From Actinomycetales bacterium (GTDB lineage: Bacteria; Actinomycetota; Actinomycetes; Mycobacteriales; Micromonosporaceae), in NCBI GenBank assembly GCA_002919305.1, contig PKFB01000066.1, positions 62,001 through 126,000 on the forward strand: a stretch of 64,000 nucleotides of DNA. The letters run 5' to 3'. The notes beneath the pieces are model-generated. The model was given only the letters and a program-made list of their open reading frames with translations, searched no databases and was not told where the DNA came from. Position 1 is the first letter of the stretch; each line of letters starts with the position of its first letter. Of this stretch, positions 53,139 to 61,812 are shown one piece after another. A program made the position numbers and the translations under genes.

Positions 53139-54290
53139 ATGCGTGTCCTGGTCGTCAACGCCGGCTCCAGCAGCTTGAAGCTGCGGCTGTTGGACGAGTC
53201 GGATCAGGTGGTGTGGAGCCACGATGCGCCCGCCCCTGACCGGCTCTCCGACGCTGACGTGGCCAAACTGCTGCTGGAGGCGCCTGAAGCCGACGCCGTG
53301 GGGCACCGGGTGGTCCACGACGGCGGAGAATTCCACGCGCCGGTTCTGTTGGATGACGATGTCCTTGACCGTCTGGAGCAATTCACCGATCTGGCGCCGC
53401 TCCACCAGCCACCCGCTGTTCGGGTCGCGCGGATCACGGTGGGTGTCCTGTCCCGTCTGCCCGCCGTGGCGTGTTTTGACACCACCTTCCACCGCACCCT
53501 GCCGCCGGCCGCCGTCACCTACCCGTTGCCGGCTGCCTGGCGGGAGGAGTTTCCACTGCGGCGTTACGGATTCCATGGCCTGTCCCACGCCTGGGTCGCC
53601 CGCCGCGTCAGTGAGCTCGCCGGCGGCGTACCGGAGCGGCTGGTCAGCTGCCACCTGGGGGCCGGATCGTCGTTGACCGCTATCCAGCAGGGCCGCGCGG
53701 TGGACACCACGATGGGCTTCACCCCGTTGGAGGGGGTGATGATGGCGACCCGGTCCGGCTCCGTTGACCCTGGTCTGCTGCTGTGGTTGATTCGCCACGC
53801 CGGCCTGGATCCCGCCGAGGTGGAGCGGGGCCTGGAGTACGAATCCGGGCTGGCCGGCCTGGCCGGCACCGCCGATCTGCGGGACGTTCTGGCGCAGGCG
53901 GCCGCCGGGGCCAACTCCGCCGCTTTGGCGGTTGAGGTCCTGCTGCGGTCTCTACGGGCGGGGGTGGCGGCGATGGCGACCGCGCTCAACGGCATCGACG
54001 CGTTGGCCTTCACCGGTGGGATCGGCGAAAACGCACCCGCGATCCGAGCGAGGGTGGCGGCGGGCCTCACCTTCCTCGGGGTCACCGTGGACGCCGAGCT
54101 TAACCAGACCTGCCAGCCCGACGCTGAAATCACGGCTTCTGACGGCTCCGTGCGGGTTTTCGTGATCGCCGCCCGGGAGGACCGTGAGATCGCCCGCGGG
54201 GTTCGGGACACGCTCGCCCACGCTGGGGACGCTACGCGTTCCTGGACGGAGTCCGCTTCTGGAACGGCGGACCTCTTCTCCACCTTGTAA
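53139..54290 (+). CDS. ackA: Acetate kinase
   Basis: 383 residues, close to the family's 390-400. VLVVNAGSSSLKLRLL (phosphate-binding N-terminus), VACFDTTFHRTL, YGFHGLSHAWVARR, LGAGSSLTAIQQGRAVDTTMGFTPLEGVMMATRSGSVDP and LAFTGGIGENAPAIR are all diagnostic. It interconverts acetyl phosphate and acetate with ATP formation. The usual partner pta, or a phosphoketolase, is not adjacent. ATG 53139 has no strong ribosome site; GTG 53133 is an alternative. Confidence 0.95.
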   Translation: MRVLVVNAGSSSLKLRLLDESDQVVWSHDAPAPDRLSDADVAKLLLEAPEADAVGHRVVHDGGEFHAPVLLDDDVLDRLEQFTDLAPLHQPPAVRVARITVGVLSRLPAVACFDTTFHRTLPPAAVTYPLPAAWREEFPLRRYGFHGLSHAWVARRVSELAGGVPERLVSCHLGAGSSLTAIQQGRAVDTTMGFTPLEGVMMATRSGSVDPGLLLWLIRHAGLDPAEVERGLEYESGLAGLAGTADLRDVLAQAAAGANSAALAVEVLLRSLRAGVAAMATALNGIDALAFTGGIGENAPAIRARVAAGLTFLGVTVDAELNQTCQPDAEITASDGSVRVFVIAAREDREIARGVRDTLAHAGDATRSWTESASGTADLFSTL

Positions 54291-54304
54291 AACCGCGCGC
54301 CGTG

Positions 54305-54332
54305 TAAGACACGTCCGTTAAGACACGTCCGT
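54305..54332. repeat. Perfect tandem direct repeat TAAGACACGTCCGT x2
   Basis: Two contiguous 14-base copies 15 bases after ackA. The second copy also forms the left arm of the hairpin at 54322-54347. Confidence 0.65.
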
Positions 54333-54347
54333 GTTGTCGGGCGTGTC
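54322..54347 (+). terminator. Hairpin after ackA
   Basis: GACACG and CGTGTC arms with inner CC/GG pairs, 32 bases beyond the ackA stop; possible terminator. Confidence 0.45.
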
Positions 54348-54396
54348 CCATCGCGAAGCGGCCATGATGGACGGGGCGGGTTTCCGTGAGGCGGTC

Positions 54397-55317
54397 ATGG
54401 CCGACGATGTACGCGCCGCGGTGGAGTGGGTGTGCCGGCAGGCCGGTCTGGATGCCGGACGGCGCCGGCTGCTGCGGCGTCACGCGTCGGTCGTTGTCCG
54501 GGTGGACGAGGCCGTGGTGGTCAAGCTGGCGCCCGCCACGCCGGACAATCTGACCCGGTCCACCACCGCCGTCCGAATGGCGAGTTGGTTGGTCTCCCTC
54601 GGTTTTCCCGCGGTGCGCCCCGCGTACCCCTCAGCCTTGTCCTGGATCCCAGAGTCTGGAGGGTCGGGGTGGGTGGCGACGCTGTGGGAGTATCTGCCGC
54701 AGCCCGCTCAGCCGGTGACGCCTCGCCCGGTCGCCCCGTTGGGTCGGCTGCTGCGGGAATTGCACCAGTTGCCTGCACCGTCGTTTACGCTGCCGACCGT
54801 GCGGCCGCTGCGGCGGCTGTGTGACACGGTGACGGCCGATGCGGCGCGGCCGACCCCGGTGCTGTCGGCGGGAGACCGCGCCTTCCTCACCGACCGGATC
54901 GACGAACTGCTCACCGCGTACGCCGGTCTGCGGTTCGCGTTGCCTTCCGGTGTGATCCACAACGACGCGTACCCCGGGAATCTGCTGGTCGATCCCCGCA
55001 GCCGGTATGGGTATGTGCTGGCCGACTGGGATCCCGCGGGGATCGGTCCTCGCGAGATCGATCTGATCGCGGTGGGGGCACCGGAGAACCGGTTCGGTCG
55101 TGATCCTGATGAGCGTCGCCTCTTTGTCGCGGCCTATGGCTGGGATGTGGCCAGCTGGGAGGGGTGGCGGGTGTTGGCCGCCATTCGGGAGCTGCACTCC
55201 ATCGGGGCCTATCTCCGGGCGGCGCCTGTCAAACCCGCCGCGCTCGCCGAACTGCGGCTCCGGTTGGAGACGCTGCGCACTGGCGACCGCAGCCGGCTGT
55301 GGCATGTGGTGCCGTAG
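54397..55317 (+). CDS. APH-fold phosphotransferase
   Basis: 306 residues from ATG 54397, which has GAGG five bases upstream; starts at 54331 and 54364 are also in frame. N-lobe VVVRVDEAVVVKLAPATPDN, catalytic loop SGVIHNDAYPGNLLVDP (HxDxxxxN) and metal loop YVLADWDPAGIGPREIDLIAVG mark an aminoglycoside/choline-kinase-like enzyme. The substrate is not deducible. It lies 106 bases after ackA. Confidence 0.88.
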   Translation: MADDVRAAVEWVCRQAGLDAGRRRLLRRHASVVVRVDEAVVVKLAPATPDNLTRSTTAVRMASWLVSLGFPAVRPAYPSALSWIPESGGSGWVATLWEYLPQPAQPVTPRPVAPLGRLLRELHQLPAPSFTLPTVRPLRRLCDTVTADAARPTPVLSAGDRAFLTDRIDELLTAYAGLRFALPSGVIHNDAYPGNLLVDPRSRYGYVLADWDPAGIGPREIDLIAVGAPENRFGRDPDERRLFVAAYGWDVASWEGWRVLAAIRELHSIGAYLRAAPVKPAALAELRLRLETLRTGDRSRLWHVVP

Positions 55318-55380
55318 TTGGCCCCTCATGGGGACGGCCGCTTCATTGAGATGGCCGCGGCGGTGGTCCCGACCGCTGCG

Positions 55381-55833
55381 TCACACGGCCGGGACACACG
55401 CGTCAGCGATGCGGGGAGGGGTAACTGGCTGCCGGGCCGGCCCCCGCCGCGGGATAGGTGCCGGGCCCACCGGTTGGGACGGAGCCGCTGACCGGGTAGG
55501 CCGCGGGCGCCGCAGGCGGGTAGGGATGAGATGCGGCCGGTGCCTGGGCGCGGCCACGGCTCCCCGCCACGCCCCTGCGATGGTCAACGCCGCGTACCCG
55601 ATCATCCAGCCCGCCCCCGCGATACCAGCGGCCAGCGCCAGCTGCCCCCGGGAACGCAGCGCCACGTCACAGGCGGCGGCGTTGTCGGCCGTGTACTCGT
55701 CTGGTGACGCCAAAGAGCCACAGCTGTTGCCCAGGACATCCACTTGGAACATCGCATAGTACAGGGCGGCCGCCAGGCTCAGTACCGCCAGCACCAGACA
55801 CAACACCCGCCCCACATCTGAGGATCTCGACAT
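55381..55833 (-). CDS. Small membrane protein
   Basis: 150 residues with two hydrophobic segments (VLCLVLAVLSLAAALYYAMF, residues about 10-29; LALAAGIAGAGWMIGYAALTIAGAW, about 65-89), a short loop between them holding two cysteines (NSCGSL, AACDV) and a Pro/Arg-rich C-terminal tail. It resembles unclassified actinomycete membrane proteins. It ends the minus-strand unit that includes the ABC-F gene 56 bases upstream. Confidence 0.65.
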   Translation of the reverse strand: MSRSSDVGRVLCLVLAVLSLAAALYYAMFQVDVLGNSCGSLASPDEYTADNAAACDVALRSRGQLALAAGIAGAGWMIGYAALTIAGAWRGAVAAPRHRPHLIPTRLRRPRPTRSAAPSQPVGPAPIPRRGPARQPVTPPRIADACVPAV

Positions 55834-55889
55834 AGCCAGGCAGTGTGTCAGGAACGGCGTACCCCAGGAATCGGAAGTCCAGACAGCTT

Positions 55890-57518
55890 TCAGACCACCA
55901 GTCGGCCTGCCCGCAGCTCGTACTGCACGCCGGAGAACCGCGCTCGGAACCGGCGGTCATGGGAAACCACCACCAGCCCGCCCGGATAGCTGTCCAGGGC
56001 TTCCTCCAGCTCCTCCACCAAGGCCAGGGATATGTGGTTGGTCGGCTCGTCCAACAGCAGCAGGTCGACCCTGCGGACCAGCAGCGCCGCCAGGGCCAGC
56101 CGGCGCCGTTGCCCGGCCGAGAGCCGACCGACCGGCATCCGTAGATCCTCAGGGCGGAACAGCCCCAGGGACAGCAACCGGTCGGTGTGTTCCTCAATGG
56201 TGCCGGGCAGGCCCGCTCCGAACGCCGCCACAAGGGGACGCGCGTCGTTGCGCGCCGGGATCTCCTGCGGCAGGTAGCCGATGACGCCGTCCCTGGTCAC
56301 CACCCCACGGTCGGGCGTTATCTGGCCGGCGCACAGCCGCAGCAGCGTGCTTTTTCCGGCTCCGTTGGGTCCGAAGATCAGGATTCGGTCCCCGGGGGAC
56401 ACCTCAAAGTGCTCCACAGCGAGACGGGTACCCACAGCCACCTGGGACAGCTCGATCCGCCCCTGAGCGGCGCCGGTGAAGCGGGCCTGGAAACGGAGCG
56501 GGTCGGGCGGCCGGGGCACCGGGTTCTCCCGCAGCCGCCGCAGTCGCTCCTGGGCGTTACGCACCCGGCTGGCCACCGAGCTGGCGACGCGCTCCGCGTC
56601 CCGGTCGTACGCCGGCTTGTTGCGGTCCTTCATGGGACGGCCGGGGGCCACCCGGCGCGCCGTGGTCGCGGCGTACCTGGACAGGTGGGCGATCTCGTCG
56701 CACCACCGGGCGTACGCCTGCTCCCAGCGTTGACGAGCCGCGGCTTTCTCCGCCAGGAACCCCGCGTACCCGTCGCCGTAGCGCACGACGGTGCGGCGGT
56801 CCCCGTCCACCTCCAGGATCGCGGTGGCCACGCGTTCGAGGAACACCCGGTCGTGGCACACCACCACGATGGTGCCGCGGTGTTCCCGCAGTCGGTCCTC
56901 CAGCCACGTCAACGCCGCCTCGTCGAGGTGGTTGGTCGGCTCATCGAGCACCATCACCTCCGGCGCCGCGGCCACCAGGCACGCCAGGCGCAGCCGGGCC
57001 TGCTCCCCACCGGACAGGCTGCCCAGGGTGCGTTCCCGCGTGATGTGCGCCAAGCTCAGGGCGTGGATGGCTTTGTCGACCCGGACGTCGGCTTCGTAGC
57101 CGCCGCGCAGCTCGTACGCGGACAGCAGCTCCCCGTACTCGGTCAGCAGGGCGTTGTCCGCTGCCCCGGCTCCGTCCGCCGGACTGGCCGTGCTCAGCAG
57201 GTGCTCCAGCTCACGTAGTCGGCGTCCCATGGCCCGCAGCTCGGCCAGTGCGGCGTCGATCGCGTCGGAGACGGTCCAGTCGGTGGGCAGGTCCAGGGTC
57301 TGGCTGAGATACCCGAGGTTCCCGGTCACCGTGACCTGGCCTTCGTCGGGCGCCTCGACGCCCGCGATCAGGCGCAGCAAGGTGGATTTCCCAGCGCCGT
57401 TCTCCCCCACGACCCCCACGTGTTCTCCGGGGCGGACGGTGAAGGAGACGTTTTGCAGCACCACGCCGCGGCTGGCGTATGACTTGTGCACGCCCTTGAA
57501 GGCGATCTGGGTTGGCAT
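55890..57518 (-). CDS. ABC-F family ATPase, antibiotic-resistance type
   Basis: 542 residues with two ATPase domains and no membrane segment: GENGAGKSTLLRLIAG, SGGEQARLRLACL and VMVLDEPTNHLDEAALTWLE; then GPNGAGKSTLLRLCAG, SAGQRRRLALAALL and LLLLDEPTNHISLALVEELE. A linker of about 80 residues with basic heptads (YAATTARRVAPGRP; VRNAQERLRRLRENP) is the ribosome-contacting region. ABC-F resistance proteins displace macrolides, lincosamides or streptogramins from the ribosome. The leader immediately before the ATG looks like a translational attenuator, and a TetR gene diverges beyond it. Confidence 0.92.
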   Translation of the reverse strand: MPTQIAFKGVHKSYASRGVVLQNVSFTVRPGEHVGVVGENGAGKSTLLRLIAGVEAPDEGQVTVTGNLGYLSQTLDLPTDWTVSDAIDAALAELRAMGRRLRELEHLLSTASPADGAGAADNALLTEYGELLSAYELRGGYEADVRVDKAIHALSLAHITRERTLGSLSGGEQARLRLACLVAAAPEVMVLDEPTNHLDEAALTWLEDRLREHRGTIVVVCHDRVFLERVATAILEVDGDRRTVVRYGDGYAGFLAEKAAARQRWEQAYARWCDEIAHLSRYAATTARRVAPGRPMKDRNKPAYDRDAERVASSVASRVRNAQERLRRLRENPVPRPPDPLRFQARFTGAAQGRIELSQVAVGTRLAVEHFEVSPGDRILIFGPNGAGKSTLLRLCAGQITPDRGVVTRDGVIGYLPQEIPARNDARPLVAAFGAGLPGTIEEHTDRLLSLGLFRPEDLRMPVGRLSAGQRRRLALAALLVRRVDLLLLDEPTNHISLALVEELEEALDSYPGGLVVVSHDRRFRARFSGVQYELRAGRLVV

Positions 57519-57519
57519 G

Positions 57520-57597
57520 AATGGTCTCCGAACATCCGGTGGCCACCACAGGGCCAGGTTTTGAGCAAAAGGTCGGGATGTTCGTCAGAAGACCATT
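57520..57597 (-). promoter_or_regulatory. Translational attenuator hairpin masking the ABC-F ribosome site
   Basis: On the minus strand AATGGTCT pairs with AGACCATT (eight bases) and, inside, GAACATCC pairs with GGATGTTC (eight bases). The ABC-F Shine-Dalgarno GGAG lies in the 3' arm (half in the internal loop, half in the outer stem), seven bases before ATG 57518. A tiny ORF overlaps the 5' arm. A ribosome paused on it would open the outer stem and free the SD, the logic known for erm, cat and some ABC-F leaders. Confidence 0.65.
57585..57596 (-). CDS. Candidate three-codon leader ORF (Met-Val-Phe)
   Basis: ATG GTC TTC TGA inside the 5' arm of the attenuator hairpin, with GGAGG eleven bases upstream (longer than ideal). 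Very short stalling ORFs are known in macrolide-inducible leaders. A longer GTG-initiated frame (57625) also crosses the hairpin, out of frame with the ABC-F gene, and is the alternative. No direct evidence of translation. Confidence 0.35.
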   Translation of the reverse strand: MVF

Positions 57598-57651
57598 GGG
57601 GCGGCAACCTCCGGATCTGCCTCACGGGCCAGCCGTTAAGGCGACTAAAAT

Positions 57652-57674
57652 CGCGTTAGCGCCAGACTAACGCG
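57652..57674. promoter_or_regulatory. TetR-type operator between ABC-F and TetR genes
   Basis: CGCGTTAG and CTAACGCG arms, perfect over eight bases around a seven-base centre, 31 bases before the TetR start. It can control both directions. Confidence 0.75.
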
Positions 57675-57704
57675 GCTGCTGTCCCCTCACAACAGGAACG
57701 GTGT

Positions 57705-58400
57705 ATGAGCCGGCTCACCTCTGATCAGCACGCTTCTGACCAACGCGCCTCGTCCCGCCCCGCTCCGGAGGCATCCGCCGTCGACGCCGCGGTGGCACGG
57801 CACCGGCGGCCCGGAAGCCAGCGGCCCGGCGGGCGTACCGCACGGGTCCGCGCCGCCGTCCTGGACGCCACCTTGTCCGCCCTGGCCGAGCATGGCTACG
57901 CCGCGCTCACCGTGGACGTCGTCGCCGCTCGCTCCGGGGTCCACAAGGCCACCATCTACCGACGGTGGGGCGGCGTTGACGGCCTCCTCGCCGACGCGCT
58001 CGAGCGGGCCGCGCAGGATGACTGGCGCCCGCCCGACACCGGCTCCCTCACTGGTGATCTCCGCGCGCTCAACCGCGTCCTCTTGGCTGATTTGACGGAC
58101 CCGCATCAGGGCGCCGTCCCCGCCGCCGTCATCTCCGCCGCGTTCCAGTCGCCCCGCGCCGCCGAGGCGCTCCACGCCTTCTACATCGACCGGTACCGGC
58201 GTTGCGCCGTGATCGTTGAACGCGCGATGGCCCGGGGCGAGCTGCCCGCCGTGGTGGACGGGGATGAGCTGCTCCGCTTCGCCACCGCCCCGGTGTTCCA
58301 CCGCCTGTTCATCACCCGCGACGTCGTCGACACCGCGCTGGCCGACCGGGCCGCCGACGCCGCGGTAGCCGCCGCCCAGGCCGGGGTCTTCACCCTCTGA
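57705..58400 (+). CDS. TetR-family transcriptional regulator
   Basis: 231 residues with an unusually long disordered N-terminus (about 45 residues of S, A, P, R) before the helix-turn-helix (VRAAVLDATLSALAEHGYAALTVDVVAARSGVHKATIYRRWGG). The C-terminal domain matches the TetR_C type (VLLADLTDPHQGAVPAAVISAAFQSPRAAEALHAFYIDRY). AGGA lies seven bases before ATG. It probably represses itself and the ABC-F gene through the palindrome at 57652-57674. Confidence 0.9.
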   Translation: MSRLTSDQHASDQRASSRPAPEASAVDAAVARHRRPGSQRPGGRTARVRAAVLDATLSALAEHGYAALTVDVVAARSGVHKATIYRRWGGVDGLLADALERAAQDDWRPPDTGSLTGDLRALNRVLLADLTDPHQGAVPAAVISAAFQSPRAAEALHAFYIDRYRRCAVIVERAMARGELPAVVDGDELLRFATAPVFHRLFITRDVVDTALADRAADAAVAAAQAGVFTL

Positions 58401-58462
58401 CCGGTACACCGGTACGCCCGACGGATCGCTGACGCGGCGTGACGCCGGACGGTGGGGCGCCG

Positions 58463-59191
58463 TCAGGCCCCGAACAGTTCAAAGGTCACCGCGAAACGCA
58501 CCCCGAAACGCTCCCCGGCGCTGCTGGTCGCCTGCTCCAGGAAGGCGCGGGCCTGCTGCTCGGGCGGCTCCTCCCCCAAGGCCGCCAGGTACGCTCGGTG
58601 CGCCGCCAAAGACGCCACCGCCTGCTCGAAATGCGCCGTGATATCGACCGCGTGCGTGGCTTCCGGAGAAGCGGCCACCGCGACCCACCGGGGGTTCCAC
58701 GGCTCCAGGCCCTCCTCCAGCAGCTCCGGGAAGATCCACCGGTTGCCGGCGTCGGATGCGGCGTCCAGAACGGCCCGCCCCACGGCCCGGTGATCAGCGC
58801 TGTTCCAGGAGCCCGGCCCCCACCCCTCACGGTGGTTGAGCGTCACCAGCATCTGCGGACGGTGCCGGCGGATCGCCCGCGCCAGGTCCCGCCGCAGGGC
58901 CAGACCGTACTCGATCACACCGTCGCGGTAATTGAGGAACTCCACGGTGGACACCCCGACCACCGCGGCGCTGGCGCGCTGTTCGGCCTCGCGTACCGTG
59001 GCCGCCTCCGCCGGCGCCATCGTGTCGATCCCCGCCTCGCCCCGGGTAACCAACAGATAACTGATCTGCTTGCCGGCCGCGGTCCACGCGGCGATAGCGC
59101 CCGCGGCGCCGTACTCAAGGTCATCAGGGTGCGCGACGATCGCGAGTCCGCGCTCCCAGTCATCAGGCATAGCCTTCAACACAGCGGTCAC
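58463..59191 (-). CDS. PIG-L/LmbE-family deacetylase
   Basis: 242 residues. Zinc motif AHPDDLEYGAAGAIAAW, then VTRGEAGIDTMAPAEAATVREAEQRASAAVVGV, and HREGWGPGSWNSADHRAVGRAVLDA, which supplies the third metal ligand. Related to MshB/Mca enzymes of mycothiol metabolism and to antibiotic N-deacetylases. The exact substrate is unassigned. It converges with the TetR gene. Confidence 0.9.
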   Translation of the reverse strand: MTAVLKAMPDDWERGLAIVAHPDDLEYGAAGAIAAWTAAGKQISYLLVTRGEAGIDTMAPAEAATVREAEQRASAAVVGVSTVEFLNYRDGVIEYGLALRRDLARAIRRHRPQMLVTLNHREGWGPGSWNSADHRAVGRAVLDAASDAGNRWIFPELLEEGLEPWNPRWVAVAASPEATHAVDITAHFEQAVASLAAHRAYLAALGEEPPEQQARAFLEQATSSAGERFGVRFAVTFELFGA

Positions 59192-59323
59192 GATGGCACA
59201 CTACCGGCCTATCACCGGCTTCATGCCCAAGAGATCCACAAGTCCGGCGGCTCCCGGCGGATTTACCAGCGGCCCGTAGCCGACGCGGCGCTGGCCTTGG
59301 CGCGTGCCATCGCTCCGCGGACG

Positions 59324-59692
59324 TCACTCTGATGTCTCTGAGGTCTCTGAAAAATCAGAAGGCTCTGTGGTCTCCGAAGTCTTCGCGGCACGCGGCGCCA
59401 CGCTGTGAACCACCTCGAACTCCAGCAGGGTGGCGCCGGTGGCCACCGGCCGGTCATGCTCCCCGGCGTGTGCCTTCTTGCCTCTGCCTTGCGCCCAGGC
59501 CTGGTAAGCCTCCTCGCTTTCCCACCGGGTGTAGACGAAGTACCGGTTCTCACCGGCCACCGGGCGTAGCAGCTCAAACCCCAGGAAGCCGGGTGCGTCC
59601 TCGACCATGCCGGGTCGGGCCGCGAACCGCCGCTCCAGTTCCGGACCGCTGCCTTCTGGCACCTCAATTGCGTTGATCTTGACAACCGCCAT
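59324..59692 (-). CDS. MhuD-like heme-degrading monooxygenase (ABM fold)
   Basis: 122 residues, very similar by recall to Mycobacterium tuberculosis MhuD: VVKINAIEVP, PGFLGFELLRPV, RYFVYTRWES, ATGATLLEFEVV. The residues known for MhuD heme binding and catalysis are conserved at the same numbers: Asn7, Trp66 (QAWAQG) and His75 (KKAHAG). The last 15 residues add a Ser/Glu/Thr tail (SETSETSE). It should degrade heme to release iron. It lies 136 bases downstream of an ABC exporter on the same strand. Confidence 0.88.
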   Translation of the reverse strand: MAVVKINAIEVPEGSGPELERRFAARPGMVEDAPGFLGFELLRPVAGENRYFVYTRWESEEAYQAWAQGRGKKAHAGEHDRPVATGATLLEFEVVHSVAPRAAKTSETTEPSDFSETSETSE

Positions 59693-59828
59693 ATCGGCAC
59701 TTTATCGCGGCGATACCGCCGCGTTAGGGTGCGATCCCACGCGATTCCCCTGAAATTACTGAGGCTTCCGACAGCTGTCGGTCCATCCGCCCGGCATTTT
59801 CAGCCACCTGCCCATATCTGGGTCGGCT

Positions 59829-60584
59829 TCACTCCCACCGGAAGCAGCGGGCGGCGGCGAAGATCCCGATCACGGCCCACGCCCCCAGGCAGTACCAGCA
59901 CCACTGCGGCACCACACTCCCGTCGGACAGGGCCGCACGCATCCCCTCGGTGAGCGCGGCCAGCGGCAACAGCCGCTCGACGCCTCCCAGACCCGGCAAC
60001 GGGAACATCACCCCGCCGGCCGTCAGCATTACCAGATAGATCAGGGTCGCCGCGCCGACCGTGGCCTCCGCGCGGAGCACTCCCGCCAACAGAAAGCCGA
60101 AGCCCGCGAAGGCGCAGGTCGCCGCCGTGACGACCCCAAGGGCGGGGAGCACACCGGCTACCGACGGCCGCCATCCCAACGCCAACCCCACACCCGCCAG
60201 GATCACGACCTCCACCACCAGCACCGTCAGCACGGCGGCGATCTTCGCGGTCAACAGGCCCCAGCGGGTCAGAGGGGACGCGCCCAGTCGTTTGAGTACG
60301 CCGTAGGAGCGTTCATACCCGGTGGAGATCGCCAGCCCGGTGAACGCCGTGGACATCACCGCGAGCCCGATGACCCCGGGCACCACGAAGCCCAACCGGT
60401 CATCCCCCGGCAGTCGGATCACGTCGGTGAGGCCAGCGCCGATCAACGCCAGCAGCGGCACCACCAGGTTCAACACCACCGCTTCGCCGCGCCGCAGCGT
60501 CAGCAGAATCTCCAGACGGGCCTGCCGGGTCAGGATGGTCCGCATCGGAGCGCGGCCCGGCGAGGGAGCGAAGACACCGTTCAT
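59829..60584 (-). CDS. ABC-2 type exporter permease
   Basis: 251 residues; ATG 60584 overlaps the ATPase stop (ATGA), so the upstream open frame is discarded. Six hydrophobic segments (VVLNLVVPLLALIGAGL; LGFVVPGVIGLAVMSTAFTGLAIS; LTVLVVEVVILAGVGLALG; LGVVTAATCAFAGFGFLLAGVL; AATLIYLVMLTAGGVMFPL; YCLGAWAVIGIFAAA) with ERSYGVLKRLGASPLTRWGLL as the conserved cytoplasmic stretch. The substrate is unknown. Confidence 0.9.
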   Translation of the reverse strand: MNGVFAPSPGRAPMRTILTRQARLEILLTLRRGEAVVLNLVVPLLALIGAGLTDVIRLPGDDRLGFVVPGVIGLAVMSTAFTGLAISTGYERSYGVLKRLGASPLTRWGLLTAKIAAVLTVLVVEVVILAGVGLALGWRPSVAGVLPALGVVTAATCAFAGFGFLLAGVLRAEATVGAATLIYLVMLTAGGVMFPLPGLGGVERLLPLAALTEGMRAALSDGSVVPQWCWYCLGAWAVIGIFAAARCFRWE

Positions 60585-61582
60585 CGGACCTCCTCCGTGG
60601 CCACCGCCGACGCGGTCGCGGATTCGTCGTTTCGGCCGCTGGTCAGGCCCCCGGTCAGATCCAGGAAGACATCCTCCAGGGTGCGGCGACGCGACCCCAG
60701 CTCGACGATCTCGATACGCCGCCGCGCGAACCACCCGACGGCCTCCGCCACGGCCACGCTGTCCAAGGCACCCTCCAGCACGTAGCGTCCCCGGCCGTCA
60801 TCGGTGACCGTCACCCCGTCCGGGAGCGCCGCCGTCAGCTCCGCCACGCTGGGCGGTGTCTGGCCCGGCGCGATCCGGATCGTCAAACCCTCCATCCCGC
60901 CCCGTGCCGCGGTGAGATCAGCGGGGGAGCCTTCGGCCACCACCCGGCCCGCGTTGATAATCACCACGTGGTCGGCGAGCTGCTCGGCCTCATCCAGCAG
61001 GTGCGTGGTGAGCAGGACGGAGACGCCGTCGGCCCGGATCTCTTCGATCAGTTCCCAGGTGGTGCGGCGCGACTGGGCGTCCATGCCGGCGGTCGGCTCA
61101 TCCAGGAACACCAGCTCCGGTCGCCCCACCAACGCCATCGCCAGGCTCAGCCGCTGCTTCTCACCCCCGGACAGCCGCCGGTAGGGGGTGTTGATAAACG
61201 GCGCCAGCCCAAGCTGCTCGATCAGCATGGTCACGTCCAGCGGACGCGCGGCGAACGACGCCAGCAGCTCCAACATCTCGCCCGCGCGCGCCGCCGGATA
61301 CACCCCACCGGACTGCAGCATGATGCCCACTCGGGGCATCAGCTCGTCATGCGCGGCGTAAGGGTCCAGGCCGAGCGTGCGTACCCGCCCCGCGGTCGGA
61401 GGCCGGAACCCCTCGCACACCTCGACCGTCGATGTCTTGCCCGCCCCGTTGCGTCCCAGCAGGGCCAGCACCTGACCACGCGGCAACGTGAATGAGATCC
61501 CGTCGACAGCGGTGACCGTCCCGTACTGGACGACGAGGTCCTCGACCCGCAACGCCTCAGGGGCGTCTTCCCGATGGGTCAT
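60581..61582 (-). CDS. ABC exporter ATPase
   Basis: 333 residues from ATG 61582 (an in-frame GTG at 61615 is possible). Walker A GRNGAGKTST, signature LSGGEKQRLSLAMAL, Walker B LVFLDEPTAGMDAQ, H-loop LLTTHLLDEAEQLADHV, and a DrrA-like C-terminal extension ending RRTLEDVFLDLTGG. Coupled to the following ABC-2 permease. Confidence 0.92.
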   Translation of the reverse strand: MTHREDAPEALRVEDLVVQYGTVTAVDGISFTLPRGQVLALLGRNGAGKTSTVEVCEGFRPPTAGRVRTLGLDPYAAHDELMPRVGIMLQSGGVYPAARAGEMLELLASFAARPLDVTMLIEQLGLAPFINTPYRRLSGGEKQRLSLAMALVGRPELVFLDEPTAGMDAQSRRTTWELIEEIRADGVSVLLTTHLLDEAEQLADHVVIINAGRVVAEGSPADLTAARGGMEGLTIRIAPGQTPPSVAELTAALPDGVTVTDDGRGRYVLEGALDSVAVAEAVGWFARRRIEIVELGSRRRTLEDVFLDLTGGLTSGRNDESATASAVATEEVR

Positions 61583-61812
61583 GCCTACGGCTGCCTTCCT
61601 TGACCTCCTCGCCACCTCCCCGGAAGCTACTACAGGCTGTAGAGGACTCCCGCGGCAGGGCCGGAATCAGCTCGAGATCTGACACTCCACGCCCACCGGC
61701 CCGCTTAAGGCCCACACCGACGGGCTCCTGCCAGGTCCGATGCGGGTCCGCGCCACATGCCGCTCCATCCGCTGACGTGCTCCTTGTCGAGCGTCACGAT
61801 CGCCGGCAGCTG

